From Mycobacterium sp. E1747 (GTDB taxonomy: Bacteria; Actinomycetota; Actinomycetes; Mycobacteriales; Mycobacteriaceae), in assembly GCF_001667775.1 (NCBI RefSeq), contig NZ_LZJI01000183.1:62001-126000 (forward strand): a DNA stretch of 64,000 nucleotides. The letters run 5' to 3'. The position numbers and the translations under genes are program-made. The notes under the pieces were generated by a model. That model was not told the origin of the DNA. It saw only the letters and a list, made by a program, of their open reading frames with translations, and did not search any database. This document shows positions 26,104-32,337 of this stretch, in pieces; the first letter of the stretch is position 1, and the number at the start of each line of letters is the position of its first letter.

Positions 26104-26137
26104 GTCGACTTTAAAGAGATGTCGACTTTGGAGAGAT
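26104..26137. repeat. Tandem 17-bp repeat over the DUF1345 promoter
   Basis: GTCGACTTTAAAGAGAT (26104-26120) is followed at once by GTCGACTTTGGAGAGAT (26121-26137), 15 of 17 bases identical. Read on the minus strand, the proximal copy contains the TAAAGT -10 hexamer and the distal copy falls near -27. Confidence 0.7.
26108..26113 (-). promoter_or_regulatory. -10 element for the DUF1345 gene
   Basis: The minus strand reads TAAAGT, with 7 nt to the GTG at 26100. It lies inside the proximal 17-bp repeat. Confidence 0.5.
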
Positions 26138-26365
26138 GAGGCAGCCGAACCGAGCTTTCAAGAGCGCGCCCGAAGGGATTCGACCCCCTAACCCGGGCGG
26201 ATCGCGCGCGCAGACACGATACGAGTTCAATTGCCGTCTACGTGGTGTCTGGAAGCGTGACTGTCGCCGTCGTTGTCGTCGGAACGGTCATCAGCTCGCG
26301 CTATGGCGCCGGACGCACCGCGTGGCTCGGGGCGGGCAGAAGCAGGACAGGCAGATCCGATCGGG

Positions 26366-26371
26366 TATGGT
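26366..26371 (+). promoter_or_regulatory. Candidate -10 element of the islet operon
   Basis: TATGGT is followed about 100 nt later by the ATG of the first islet gene. This is the best -10-like hexamer in the gap. I see no convincing -35. Confidence 0.4.
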
Positions 26372-26377
26372 TAACAC

Positions 26378-26473
26378 ACCGGTAATCTCGCCGGTCCTCA
26401 GGGAAGACCGTTGGAGGTTGGGCTTACGGCCCGCCACAATCCCGTCGCCTTCTGAGACTTCTCAGAGGATCTT
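26378..26473 (+). promoter_or_regulatory. Structured 5' leader with mutually exclusive hairpins
   Basis: ACCGG (26378-26382) can pair with CCGGT (26391-26395), while CGGTC (26392-26396) can instead pair with GACCG (26406-26410); the two hairpins share 26392-26395 and so exclude each other. GGGC/GCCC at 26420-26432 forms a third stem. The perfect palindrome TCTGAGACTTCTCAGA (26451-26466) ends inside the GAGG ribosome site, 7 nt before the ATG. This looks like an attenuator or riboswitch-type leader, or an operator plus leader. I do not recognise a known class. The remainder of the gap 26194-26365 shows nothing I can name. Confidence 0.4.
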
Positions 26474-27649
26474 ATGTCTTCTCTCGCCTGCGGTACCCCT
26501 TCTCTCGGCGCGTCCGAACAGAGCGAGCGGATCCTCCCAGCGGCTCCCTTCGCGCTGCCTGGTGGTTCGACCGCGATCGTCTACTGCGAGGGCGTGTTCG
26601 GCGAACAGGACGGTAAGACCGCCAACGGCCTGGTCAGGCATTCGAAGAAGTACGAGATCCTCAGTGTCATCGACAGCATCCGGGCGGGAGTCGATGCCGG
26701 GAAGTTCCTCGACGGCATAGCGAACGGCATCCCGGTGCTGGCGTCGCTCGCCGAGTCCATCTCTCACGCCGGCCGCGTACCTGACTACCTGATCTGTGGG
26801 CTGGCGCCTGCCGACGGCCTACTGTCGGAGGAGCAGCGGGTCGTGATGCTCGAAGGCATCGCCCGCGGGATGCACATCATCAACGGCCTGCATGAGTTCC
26901 TCAACGACGACGCCGAGTTCGACGCGGCAGCCGCGGACGCCGGCGTCACCATCACCGATGTACGCCGACCGAAGGCCAAGCGCGACCTGCACCTGTTCTC
27001 CGGCCGGATCTTCGACGTCACATGTCCAAGGATCGCGATCCTGGGCACGGACGGGGCGATTGGGAAGCGCACCACCGCCACGTTGCTGGTCCAGGCGCTG
27101 AACGCACGCGGCGTCAAGGCGGTCATGGTCGGCACCGGTCAGACCACCTTGATCCAGGGCGGCAAGTACGGCGTCGCGCTGGATGCGCTGGTCCCCCAGT
27201 TCTGCTCGGGCGAGGTCGAGCATCAGGTCGTCGCCGCGTTCGAGGGTGAGGACCCTGACGTGATCGTGGTCGAGGGCCAGGGCGCGCTCAGCCACCCCGC
27301 GTACCTGACGTCAGCTCACATCCTGCGTGGCAGCCGCCCAGCCGGCGTGATCGTGCAGCACGCGCCGAAACGCGAAGTCCTCGGCGACTTTCCGATGGTC
27401 TCGATGCCGACCGCGGCCAGCGAGATCGCACTGATCGAGGCGTTCGCCGACACCCGCGTCATCGGGATCACGATCAACCACGAAGAGATGACCGAAGACG
27501 AGCTGACCAACGCGATCTCCGAGCATCATTCGCAGCTCGGCCTCCCGGTCACCGACCCGCTGACGCGCCCGGCGTCGGATCTGGTCGATATGGTGCTGGC
27601 GGCCTTCCCCTCCCTCGCGGTCGTGGCCGACACGTCCACCCCGGTGTGA
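26474..27649 (+). CDS. DUF1611 (DgcN-like) P-loop protein
   Basis: The 391-residue protein matches DUF1611, whose characterised member DgcN is reported to N-acetylate D-glutamate. The N-terminal half has PDYLICGLAPADGLLSEE; the C-terminal half is a P-loop domain with LGTDGAIGKRTTA (residues 190-202), the typical GTDxxxGKxTT of this family, and DVIVVEGQGALSHPAYL. It is cytoplasmic. Its stop overlaps the racemase start by 4 nt (GTGA), so the two are translationally coupled. The ATG has GAGG upstream, partly buried in a palindrome. The exact substrate is unknown; amino-acid metabolism is inferred from the neighbour. Confidence 0.82.
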   Translation: MSSLACGTPSLGASEQSERILPAAPFALPGGSTAIVYCEGVFGEQDGKTANGLVRHSKKYEILSVIDSIRAGVDAGKFLDGIANGIPVLASLAESISHAGRVPDYLICGLAPADGLLSEEQRVVMLEGIARGMHIINGLHEFLNDDAEFDAAAADAGVTITDVRRPKAKRDLHLFSGRIFDVTCPRIAILGTDGAIGKRTTATLLVQALNARGVKAVMVGTGQTTLIQGGKYGVALDALVPQFCSGEVEHQVVAAFEGEDPDVIVVEGQGALSHPAYLTSAHILRGSRPAGVIVQHAPKREVLGDFPMVSMPTAASEIALIEAFADTRVIGITINHEEMTEDELTNAISEHHSQLGLPVTDPLTRPASDLVDMVLAAFPSLAVVADTSTPV

Positions 27650-28812
27650 CGCTGCGGATCGCGACCGATCTCGACAAGGTCGAGCAGAACACACGGATCC
27701 TGGTTGACCGGCTTGCCTCAACGGGCATCCGAGTCACCGGGATAACCAAGGCCGTGTTGGGCTCGCCGGGAGTCGGCGCGGCGATGCTGCGCGGCGGCGC
27801 CGGCGGCCTCGGCGATTCCCGGGTGACGAACCTCGCTCGACTGGCCGGGCTCGACGGATCACGGTTACGCACGTTGATCCGCTCACCCATGCTCAGCCAG
27901 GTGGCACGGGTCGTTGAGTTCGCCGACGTCAGTTTGAACACTCAAGCCGTCGTCTTGGCGGCGCTCGATCAGGCCGCGTCCGAGCAGAAGCGCATGCACG
28001 CCGTCGTGCTTATGGTCGAGCTGGGCGACCTACGCGAGGGCATCGCGCTCGCCGACGTCGGCGAGGTCGCGCGGACTGTCCTCGGTTACTCTTTCCTCCG
28101 GCTGGTAGGGGTCGGCGCCAACCTCGCTTGTCAGAACGGTGTCACGCCCGACGACCGGAACATGGGCATCCTCTCCGGCCTCGCCAACGACATCGAGGCA
28201 CTGCACGGGATCTCGCTCGACGTCGTCTCGGGTGGCAATTCGGCGAACCTGAACTGGGCTCTGCACACCCACGATGTAGGCCGGATCGACGAGCTCCGGC
28301 TCGGCGAAGCCATCCTTCTCGGCGTCGATCCGCTGTACCGCACACCGATCCCGGGCCTGCACACGGACGCCTTCACCTTGACCGCCGAAGTCATCGAGGT
28401 CGCCATGAAACCGGCTCAACCCTGGGGAGATCGTGCTCAGGCGGCCTTCGGCGAGGCGCCGGTCCGCACCGGCAGCGGGACCGTGCACCAAGCAATCCTG
28501 GCCCTCGGTCGCCAGGACGTGGACCCGGACGGTCTGCAGCCACCCGAGGGCATCACAGTCCTCGGGACGAGCAGCGATCACCTGATTGTTGACCTCGGCG
28601 ATCACCCCGTCGCGGTCGGCGACGAGATCGACTTCGGTGTCGCCTACGGCGCACTCGTGCGGGCGATGACGTCGCCCTTCGTTACCAAGGTCGAGCACTT
28701 CCGCCGTTCCGTCACACCCGAGGTGACCCAGGTGCCAACACCGATCCAAGTGTCGACCCCCCGCTCAGCGCCGGACGCCCATGCCGGTGGCGACCTGCCT
28801 TACCTAGCTTGA
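27646..28812 (+). CDS. Alanine/ornithine racemase-family PLP enzyme
   Basis: The 388-residue protein has a fold-type III (alanine-racemase N-terminal barrel) domain. Lys35 in VTGITKAVLG is the likely PLP Schiff-base residue, and VELGDLREGI, VGANLAC and VSGGNSANL match ornithine-racemase-type members. The C-terminal beta domain is shortened and ends in a Pro/Thr-rich tail. It likely interconverts D- and L-forms of an amino acid. It overlaps the DUF1611 gene and is followed by a terminator. A GTG start is used; another in-frame GTG is not needed. Confidence 0.8.
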   Translation: MTLRIATDLDKVEQNTRILVDRLASTGIRVTGITKAVLGSPGVGAAMLRGGAGGLGDSRVTNLARLAGLDGSRLRTLIRSPMLSQVARVVEFADVSLNTQAVVLAALDQAASEQKRMHAVVLMVELGDLREGIALADVGEVARTVLGYSFLRLVGVGANLACQNGVTPDDRNMGILSGLANDIEALHGISLDVVSGGNSANLNWALHTHDVGRIDELRLGEAILLGVDPLYRTPIPGLHTDAFTLTAEVIEVAMKPAQPWGDRAQAAFGEAPVRTGSGTVHQAILALGRQDVDPDGLQPPEGITVLGTSSDHLIVDLGDHPVAVGDEIDFGVAYGALVRAMTSPFVTKVEHFRRSVTPEVTQVPTPIQVSTPRSAPDAHAGGDLPYLA

Positions 28813-28822
28813 GTGCCTGCTT

Positions 28823-28847
28823 GACAGCGACGAGCTCACTCGCTGTC
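28823..28847. terminator. Hairpin after the islet operon
   Basis: GACAGCGA (28823-28830) pairs exactly with TCGCTGTC (28840-28847) around a 9-nt loop, 11 nt after the racemase stop. There is no long T-tract, but the position fits an intrinsic terminator of the two-gene unit. Confidence 0.6.
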
Positions 28848-28932
28848 CTGGGCGGGTGTTAGCGGGCAATTGATCGAAGAACGAATCCTAAAGAAGGAGG
28901 GCGGCCGCTACAGCCGACGTCATACATGAATT

Positions 28933-28964
28933 GAGCGCGCCCGAAGGGATTCGAACCCCTAACC
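28933..28964. repeat. Right copy of the 32-bp att-like repeat (inside tRNA-Arg)
   Basis: This copy spans the acceptor and T-arm of tRNA-Arg(ACG) plus 3 nt of flank. It matches 26162-26193 at 31 of 32 positions. The tRNA-side copy has the canonical TTCGAA T-loop bases, while the left copy has TTCGAC. Confidence 0.85.
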
Positions 28965-29008
28965 TTCTGATCCGTAGTCAGATGCTCTATCCGTTGAGCT
29001 ACGGGCGC
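28936..29008 (-). tRNA. argV: tRNA-Arg(ACG)
   Basis: The minus-strand cloverleaf has acceptor GCGCCCG paired with CGGGCGC, discriminator G, anticodon loop CTACGGA with anticodon ACG, and T-loop GGTTCGAATCC. No CCA is encoded. A34 of this tRNA is the target of TadA, encoded at 2799-3257. The gene also marks the right border of the islet. The symbol follows the M. tuberculosis gene near hisC2. Confidence 0.93.
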
Positions 29009-29038
29009 CAGTCTTCAATTGTCTTGCGTCGTGTTCCT

Positions 29039-29130
29039 TGGCGGAGGCGAGAGGATTTGAACCTCCGGTCCCCTTTGAGGGGGACAACTCATTAGCAGTG
29101 AGCCCCATTCGGCCGCTCTGGCACGCCTCC
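29039..29130 (-). tRNA. serV: tRNA-Ser(GCT)
   Basis: The minus strand folds as class II tRNA: acceptor GGAGGCG paired with CGCCTCC, anticodon loop CTGCTAA with anticodon GCT, a long variable arm, discriminator G and an encoded CCA (29039-29041). It decodes AGC/AGU. It lies 30 bp from tRNA-Arg(ACG) in the same orientation, so the pair may share a transcript. Confidence 0.93.
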
Positions 29131-29202
29131 CTTGGACTGTTTGAGGGTACCCGACCCCTTCCTGGTCTCACGGAACCGGCCATAGCGTACACATTTGCGG
29201 CA

Positions 29203-29208
29203 TAAACT
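29203..29208 (+). promoter_or_regulatory. -10 element of hisC2
   Basis: TAAACT lies 6 nt before the GTG at 29215, predicting a leaderless message. Confidence 0.5.
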
Positions 29209-29214
29209 GTCGAA

Positions 29215-30282
29215 GTGACTGCTCGCTTGCGTCCCGAACTTGCCGGACTGCCAGTCTATGTGCCCGGCAAGAACGTGCCCGGCTCCATCAAACTGGCCAG
29301 CAACGAGACGGTGCACGGCCCGCTGCCCAGCGTGCACGCGGCGATCGAGCGCGCTGTTGCCGTCGTCAACCGCTACCCGGACAACGCCAGCGTCGACCTC
29401 AAGGCGGCGTTGGCCATGCACCTGGGATCCGACGTCGCCCCCGAGCACATCGCGGTCGGCAGCGGTTCGGTCACCCTGTGCCAGCAGCTGGTGCAAATCA
29501 CCGCCGCTGCCGGCGACGAGGTGATGATGGGGTGGCGCAGCTTCGAGTGCTACCTGCCGATCGTTCAGGTGTCCGGCGCGATCGCGGTTAAGGTGCCGTT
29601 GACCGACCACACGCACGATCTCGGCGCGATGCTCGCGGCGGTCACCGATCGCACCCGGCTGATCTTCGTGTGCAACCCCAACAACCCGACGTCCACCGTC
29701 GTCGACCCCGACGACCTGGCCCGCTTCGTCGAGGCGGTGCCGCCGCACATTCTGATCGCGATCGACGAGGCCTACGTCGAATACATCCGTGACGGCATGC
29801 TGCCCAACAGCTTGGAGCTGGCACTGTCCCGCAGCAATGTCGTTGTGCTGCGGACATTTTCGAAGGCCTACGGGTTGGCGGGCCTGCGCGTCGGTTATGC
29901 GGTCGGCCACCCCGACCTGATCACCGCGCTGGACAAGGTCGTCATGCCGTTCGCGGTGACCAACGTCGGCCAGGCGGCCGCGATCGCGTCGCTGGAGGCG
30001 TCCGACGAATTGGCGGCCCGCACCGACGCGCTGGTCGCCGAGCGCACCCGCGTGAGCGCCGCGCTGCGCGATGCGGGGTTCACGCTGCCGCCGTCGCAGG
30101 CCAACTTCGTCTGGCTGCCGCTGGGCGCTCGCACCGAGGACTTCACCGAGCAGGCCGCCGACGCGCGCCTGGTGGTGCGGCCGTTCGCGGGCGAGGGTGT
30201 GCGCGTCACCATCGGTGCGGTGGAGGAGAATGACGCCCTGTTGCACTTCGCCTGCGACTGGATTTCCCGCACCGAACCATAG
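29215..30282 (+). CDS. hisC2: Class I/II aminotransferase HisC2
   Basis: The 355-residue PLP enzyme has the histidinol-phosphate aminotransferase fold: NPNNPT binds the cofactor region, DEAYVEY holds the Asp/Tyr pair, and Lys217 in TFSKAYGLAGLR forms the Schiff base. The second mycobacterial HisC paralogue is thought to act on aromatic amino acids, linking it to tyrA at 3978. The length is normal. The GTG start is leaderless, with TAAACT upstream. It is followed after 12 nt by the DUF4334 gene. Equivalent to Rv3772. Confidence 0.92.
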   Translation: MTARLRPELAGLPVYVPGKNVPGSIKLASNETVHGPLPSVHAAIERAVAVVNRYPDNASVDLKAALAMHLGSDVAPEHIAVGSGSVTLCQQLVQITAAAGDEVMMGWRSFECYLPIVQVSGAIAVKVPLTDHTHDLGAMLAAVTDRTRLIFVCNPNNPTSTVVDPDDLARFVEAVPPHILIAIDEAYVEYIRDGMLPNSLELALSRSNVVVLRTFSKAYGLAGLRVGYAVGHPDLITALDKVVMPFAVTNVGQAAAIASLEASDELAARTDALVAERTRVSAALRDAGFTLPPSQANFVWLPLGARTEDFTEQAADARLVVRPFAGEGVRVTIGAVEENDALLHFACDWISRTEP

Positions 30283-30294
30283 AGGAGTGGTCCG

Positions 30295-30756
30295 TTGGAC
30301 TTGGCGCGCAAGCTGTTCACCGAGTTCAAGGAGCGCGGCGGCGAGATTCCCGATAGCGAGCTCGACGACTTCTGGGCCAGCCTGGAGCCGGCCACGATCG
30401 AGGGGATGCTGGGCGAGTGGAAGGGCGGCGAGTTCCGCACCGGCCACCGGATGAACGGCCAGCTCGAGAAGGCCGGCTGGTTCGGCAAGACGTTCTCCTC
30501 GCCCCGCGACGTTCAGCCGCTGGTCTGCCTCGACGCCGACGGCAACAAGTTCTCCAATGTCGAGATGGGCAAGGGCGAGGCCAGCCTGTGGCTCGAAGAG
30601 TTCCGCGGTGAGGTCACCGCGACGATGGTGTACGACGGCCAGCCCGTGCACGACCACTTCAAGAAGATCGACGACGACGCCGTCATGGGCATCATGAACG
30701 GCAAGGGCGTTCGCGATAACGGGCGGTATTACTACTTCTACCTCGAACGGGTCTAG
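30295..30756 (+). CDS. GXWXG/DUF4334 domain protein
   Basis: The 153-residue protein matches the paired GXWXG and DUF4334 domains: LGEWKGGEFRTGH carries the GxWxG core and the C-terminal part has VYDGQPVHDHFKKID and GRYYYFYLERV. The function is unknown; related proteins are small cytoplasmic binding folds. It starts at a TTG with GAGGAG upstream and follows hisC2 closely, so an operon is likely. The next gene is convergent, beyond a repeat array. Confidence 0.78.
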   Translation: MDLARKLFTEFKERGGEIPDSELDDFWASLEPATIEGMLGEWKGGEFRTGHRMNGQLEKAGWFGKTFSSPRDVQPLVCLDADGNKFSNVEMGKGEASLWLEEFRGEVTATMVYDGQPVHDHFKKIDDDAVMGIMNGKGVRDNGRYYYFYLERV

Positions 30757-30767
30757 CGGCACGCGCT

Positions 30768-30795
30768 TCGAGTGTGCGGCTGGCCGCGCACTCGA
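30768..30795. terminator. Hairpin between convergent genes
   Basis: TCGAGTGTGCGGC (30768-30780) pairs with GCCGCGCACTCGA (30783-30795) at 12 of 13 positions around a 2-nt spacer. Its position after the stop at 30756 suggests termination for the + strand gene, and perhaps for both. Confidence 0.55.
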
Positions 30796-30880
30796 CCAGT
30801 GTGCGCTGACGGCTTTGCGCGTGCGGCCAGGGCGGGAACACGGGCGCGGCCGCCATGGCCGCGCACTCGGCCGACAACCT
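30768..30880. repeat. GTGTGCG-type array between convergent genes
   Basis: Degenerate GTGTGCG...GGC units, partly in inverted orientation, occupy nearly the whole gap between the genes ending at 30756 and 30886. They belong to the same family as the array at 9413-9600: both contain GTGTGCG, a GGCGGGAA centre and CGCGCAC in the reverse sense. Confidence 0.65.
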
Positions 30881-30885
30881 AGGAC

Positions 30886-31470
30886 CTAACGGGCCGGGTT
30901 GCGGCCGGTGAACGCGACCAACCGCTCGAGGGCGGCCGCATCCTCGGACACCTCCACCGGATCGTCGAACCCCGCACCACCGCGAAACTCCGGCCTGATG
31001 ACCTCACGGGCGAGCCCCAACACGTACTCGGACAGCGGTTCGGGCGCGTCGATCTGGTGTTCGACGGCGGCGGCGTAATCCCAGGCGTGGACCAGGAATT
31101 CGATCGACAGGACGGCGCACGCGCTCTTGGCGGGCATCTCGCCCTTGCCGAACGGCACCGACCCGTCCAGGCCGTGCCGATGCCAGGCATCCAGCGCCGG
31201 CCGAGCCGCGGTGACCACCTGCCGTTCCACCGAATCGCCTTCGTCGCGCTCGGGAATCTCCGCGCCGACCATGCCGCCCAGCGCCGTGATCGAGCCCAGC
31301 AGGTGACCGGTCAACTGCGCGATGTCGAACTCCGTGCACGGCGTCTGCCGGGACAAGTCGTCGGCGGCGATCGTGTGCAACACCCGCTGCAACACCCCAA
31401 ACGTGTCCTCGGCGCTGTGCAGCTCGTCGGTGGGCGGGGAATCGGGGCCGGGCCGCAAATCAGGAGCCAT
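30886..31470 (-). CDS. TIGR03086/mycothiol-dependent maleylpyruvate-isomerase-like protein
   Basis: The 194-residue protein belongs to the DinB-like metal-binding superfamily: TPCTEFDIAQLTGHLLG near the N-terminus and IEFLVHAWDYAAAV supply the His ligands seen in mycothiol-dependent enzymes. The substrate is unknown. I chose the ATG at 31470 because a TAGCGT hexamer lies 7 nt upstream on the minus strand. It is divergent from echA21 with only 23 bp between the starts. Equivalent to Rv3773c. Confidence 0.8.
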   Translation of the reverse strand: MAPDLRPGPDSPPTDELHSAEDTFGVLQRVLHTIAADDLSRQTPCTEFDIAQLTGHLLGSITALGGMVGAEIPERDEGDSVERQVVTAARPALDAWHRHGLDGSVPFGKGEMPAKSACAVLSIEFLVHAWDYAAAVEHQIDAPEPLSEYVLGLAREVIRPEFRGGAGFDDPVEVSEDAAALERLVAFTGRNPAR

Positions 31471-31477
31471 ATTTGCC

Positions 31478-31487
31478 ACGCTACGGT
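31478..31487. promoter_or_regulatory. Overlapping divergent -10 elements
   Basis: The ten bases ACGCTACGGT hold two -10 hexamers sharing their TA: TAGCGT on the minus strand (31478-31483, 7 nt before the ATG at 31470) and TACGGT on the plus strand (31482-31487, 6 nt before the ATG at 31494). Polymerases could not occupy both at once. Confidence 0.55.
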
Positions 31488-31493
31488 CTCGAT

Positions 31494-32318
31494 ATGGCGC
31501 AAGCATACGAATCCGTCACGGTGGAGACGAAAGATCACGTCGCGCAGGTGACGCTGATCGGACCGGGCAAGGGCAACGCGATGGGTCCGGCGTTCTGGTC
31601 CGAGATGCCCGAGCTGTTCGCGGCGCTGGACGCCGACCCCGAGGTGCGGGCGATCGTGCTCACCGGTTCGGGCAAGAACTTCAGTTACGGCCTGGACCTG
31701 CCCGCGATGGGCGGCTCGTTCACCCCGCTGTTGTCCGGGGATGCGCTGGCCGGCCCGCGAGCGGTCTTCCACCGCGAGGTCAAGCGCTTGCAGGGCGCGA
31801 TCACCGCAGTCGCGGATTGCCGCACCCCGACCGTTGCGTCGGTGCACGGCTGGTGCGTCGGCGGCGGGGTCGACCTGATCTCCGCGGCAGACATCCGCTA
31901 CGCGAGCGCCGACGCCAAATTCTCGGTGCGCGAGGTCAAGCTGGCCATCGTCGCCGACGTCGGCAGCCTGGCCCGCCTCCCGTACATCCTGAGCGACGGG
32001 CACCTGCGTGAACTCGCGCTGACCGGTAAGGACATCGACGCGGCCCGGGCCGAGAAGATCGGCCTGGTCAACGACGTGTACGACGACGCCGAGGCGACCT
32101 TGGCCGCCGCGCACGCCACCGCCGCCGAAATCGCCGCCAACCCGCCGCTGACCGTCCATGGGGTCAAGGACGTTCTCGACCAACAGCGCGTCGCCGCCGT
32201 CTCGGAGAGCCTGCGCTACGTCGCCGCGTGGAACGCCGCCTTCCTGCCGTCGAAGGACCTGACCGAGGGCATCGCGGCGACATTCGAGAAGCGGCCGCCG
32301 CAGTTCACGGGCGAGTGA
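31494..32318 (+). CDS. echA21: Enoyl-CoA hydratase EchA21
   Basis: The 274-residue crotonase-family enzyme of fatty-acid metabolism has the oxyanion-hole segment SVHGWCVGGGVDLISAADIR and an N-terminal acyl-CoA loop with TGSGKNFSYGLDL. The second catalytic-acid region is FSVREVKLAIVADVGSLARL, resembling the dienoyl-CoA isomerase-like subgroup with Asp/Glu in that position. I chose the ATG at 31494, supported by TACGGT 6 nt upstream. Equivalent to Rv3774; lipE follows with its own promoter. Confidence 0.9.
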   Translation: MAQAYESVTVETKDHVAQVTLIGPGKGNAMGPAFWSEMPELFAALDADPEVRAIVLTGSGKNFSYGLDLPAMGGSFTPLLSGDALAGPRAVFHREVKRLQGAITAVADCRTPTVASVHGWCVGGGVDLISAADIRYASADAKFSVREVKLAIVADVGSLARLPYILSDGHLRELALTGKDIDAARAEKIGLVNDVYDDAEATLAAAHATAAEIAANPPLTVHGVKDVLDQQRVAAVSESLRYVAAWNAAFLPSKDLTEGIAATFEKRPPQFTGE

Positions 32319-32324
32319 GGCACG

Positions 32325-32330
32325 TACCCT
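32325..32330 (+). promoter_or_regulatory. -10 element of lipE
   Basis: TACCCT lies 7 nt before the GTG at 32338, predicting a leaderless transcript. Confidence 0.5.
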
Positions 32331-32337
32331 CGCTGGG

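Larger units (their letters stand above)
26162..28964. mobile_element. Two-gene islet at tRNA-Arg(ACG), bounded by 32-bp direct repeats
   Basis: A 32-bp sequence in the 3' part of the tRNA-Arg(ACG) gene (28933-28964) recurs at 26162-26193 with one mismatch (C at 26184, A at 28955). The repeats share GAGCGCGCCCGAAGGG and TTCGA...CCCCTAACC. This is the expected footprint of site-specific integration at a tRNA 3' end, with the intact tRNA on the right and a truncated copy on the left. The ~2.77 kb between holds only two overlapping genes with their own promoter-like element and terminator. No integrase is present, so the element is a remnant or needs one in trans. Confidence 0.75.

Noticed and set aside
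26378..26473. Known riboswitch class (glycine, lysine, guanidine) in the islet leader
   Set aside because: I could not match the conserved core of any class by eye, so it is reported only as a structured leader.
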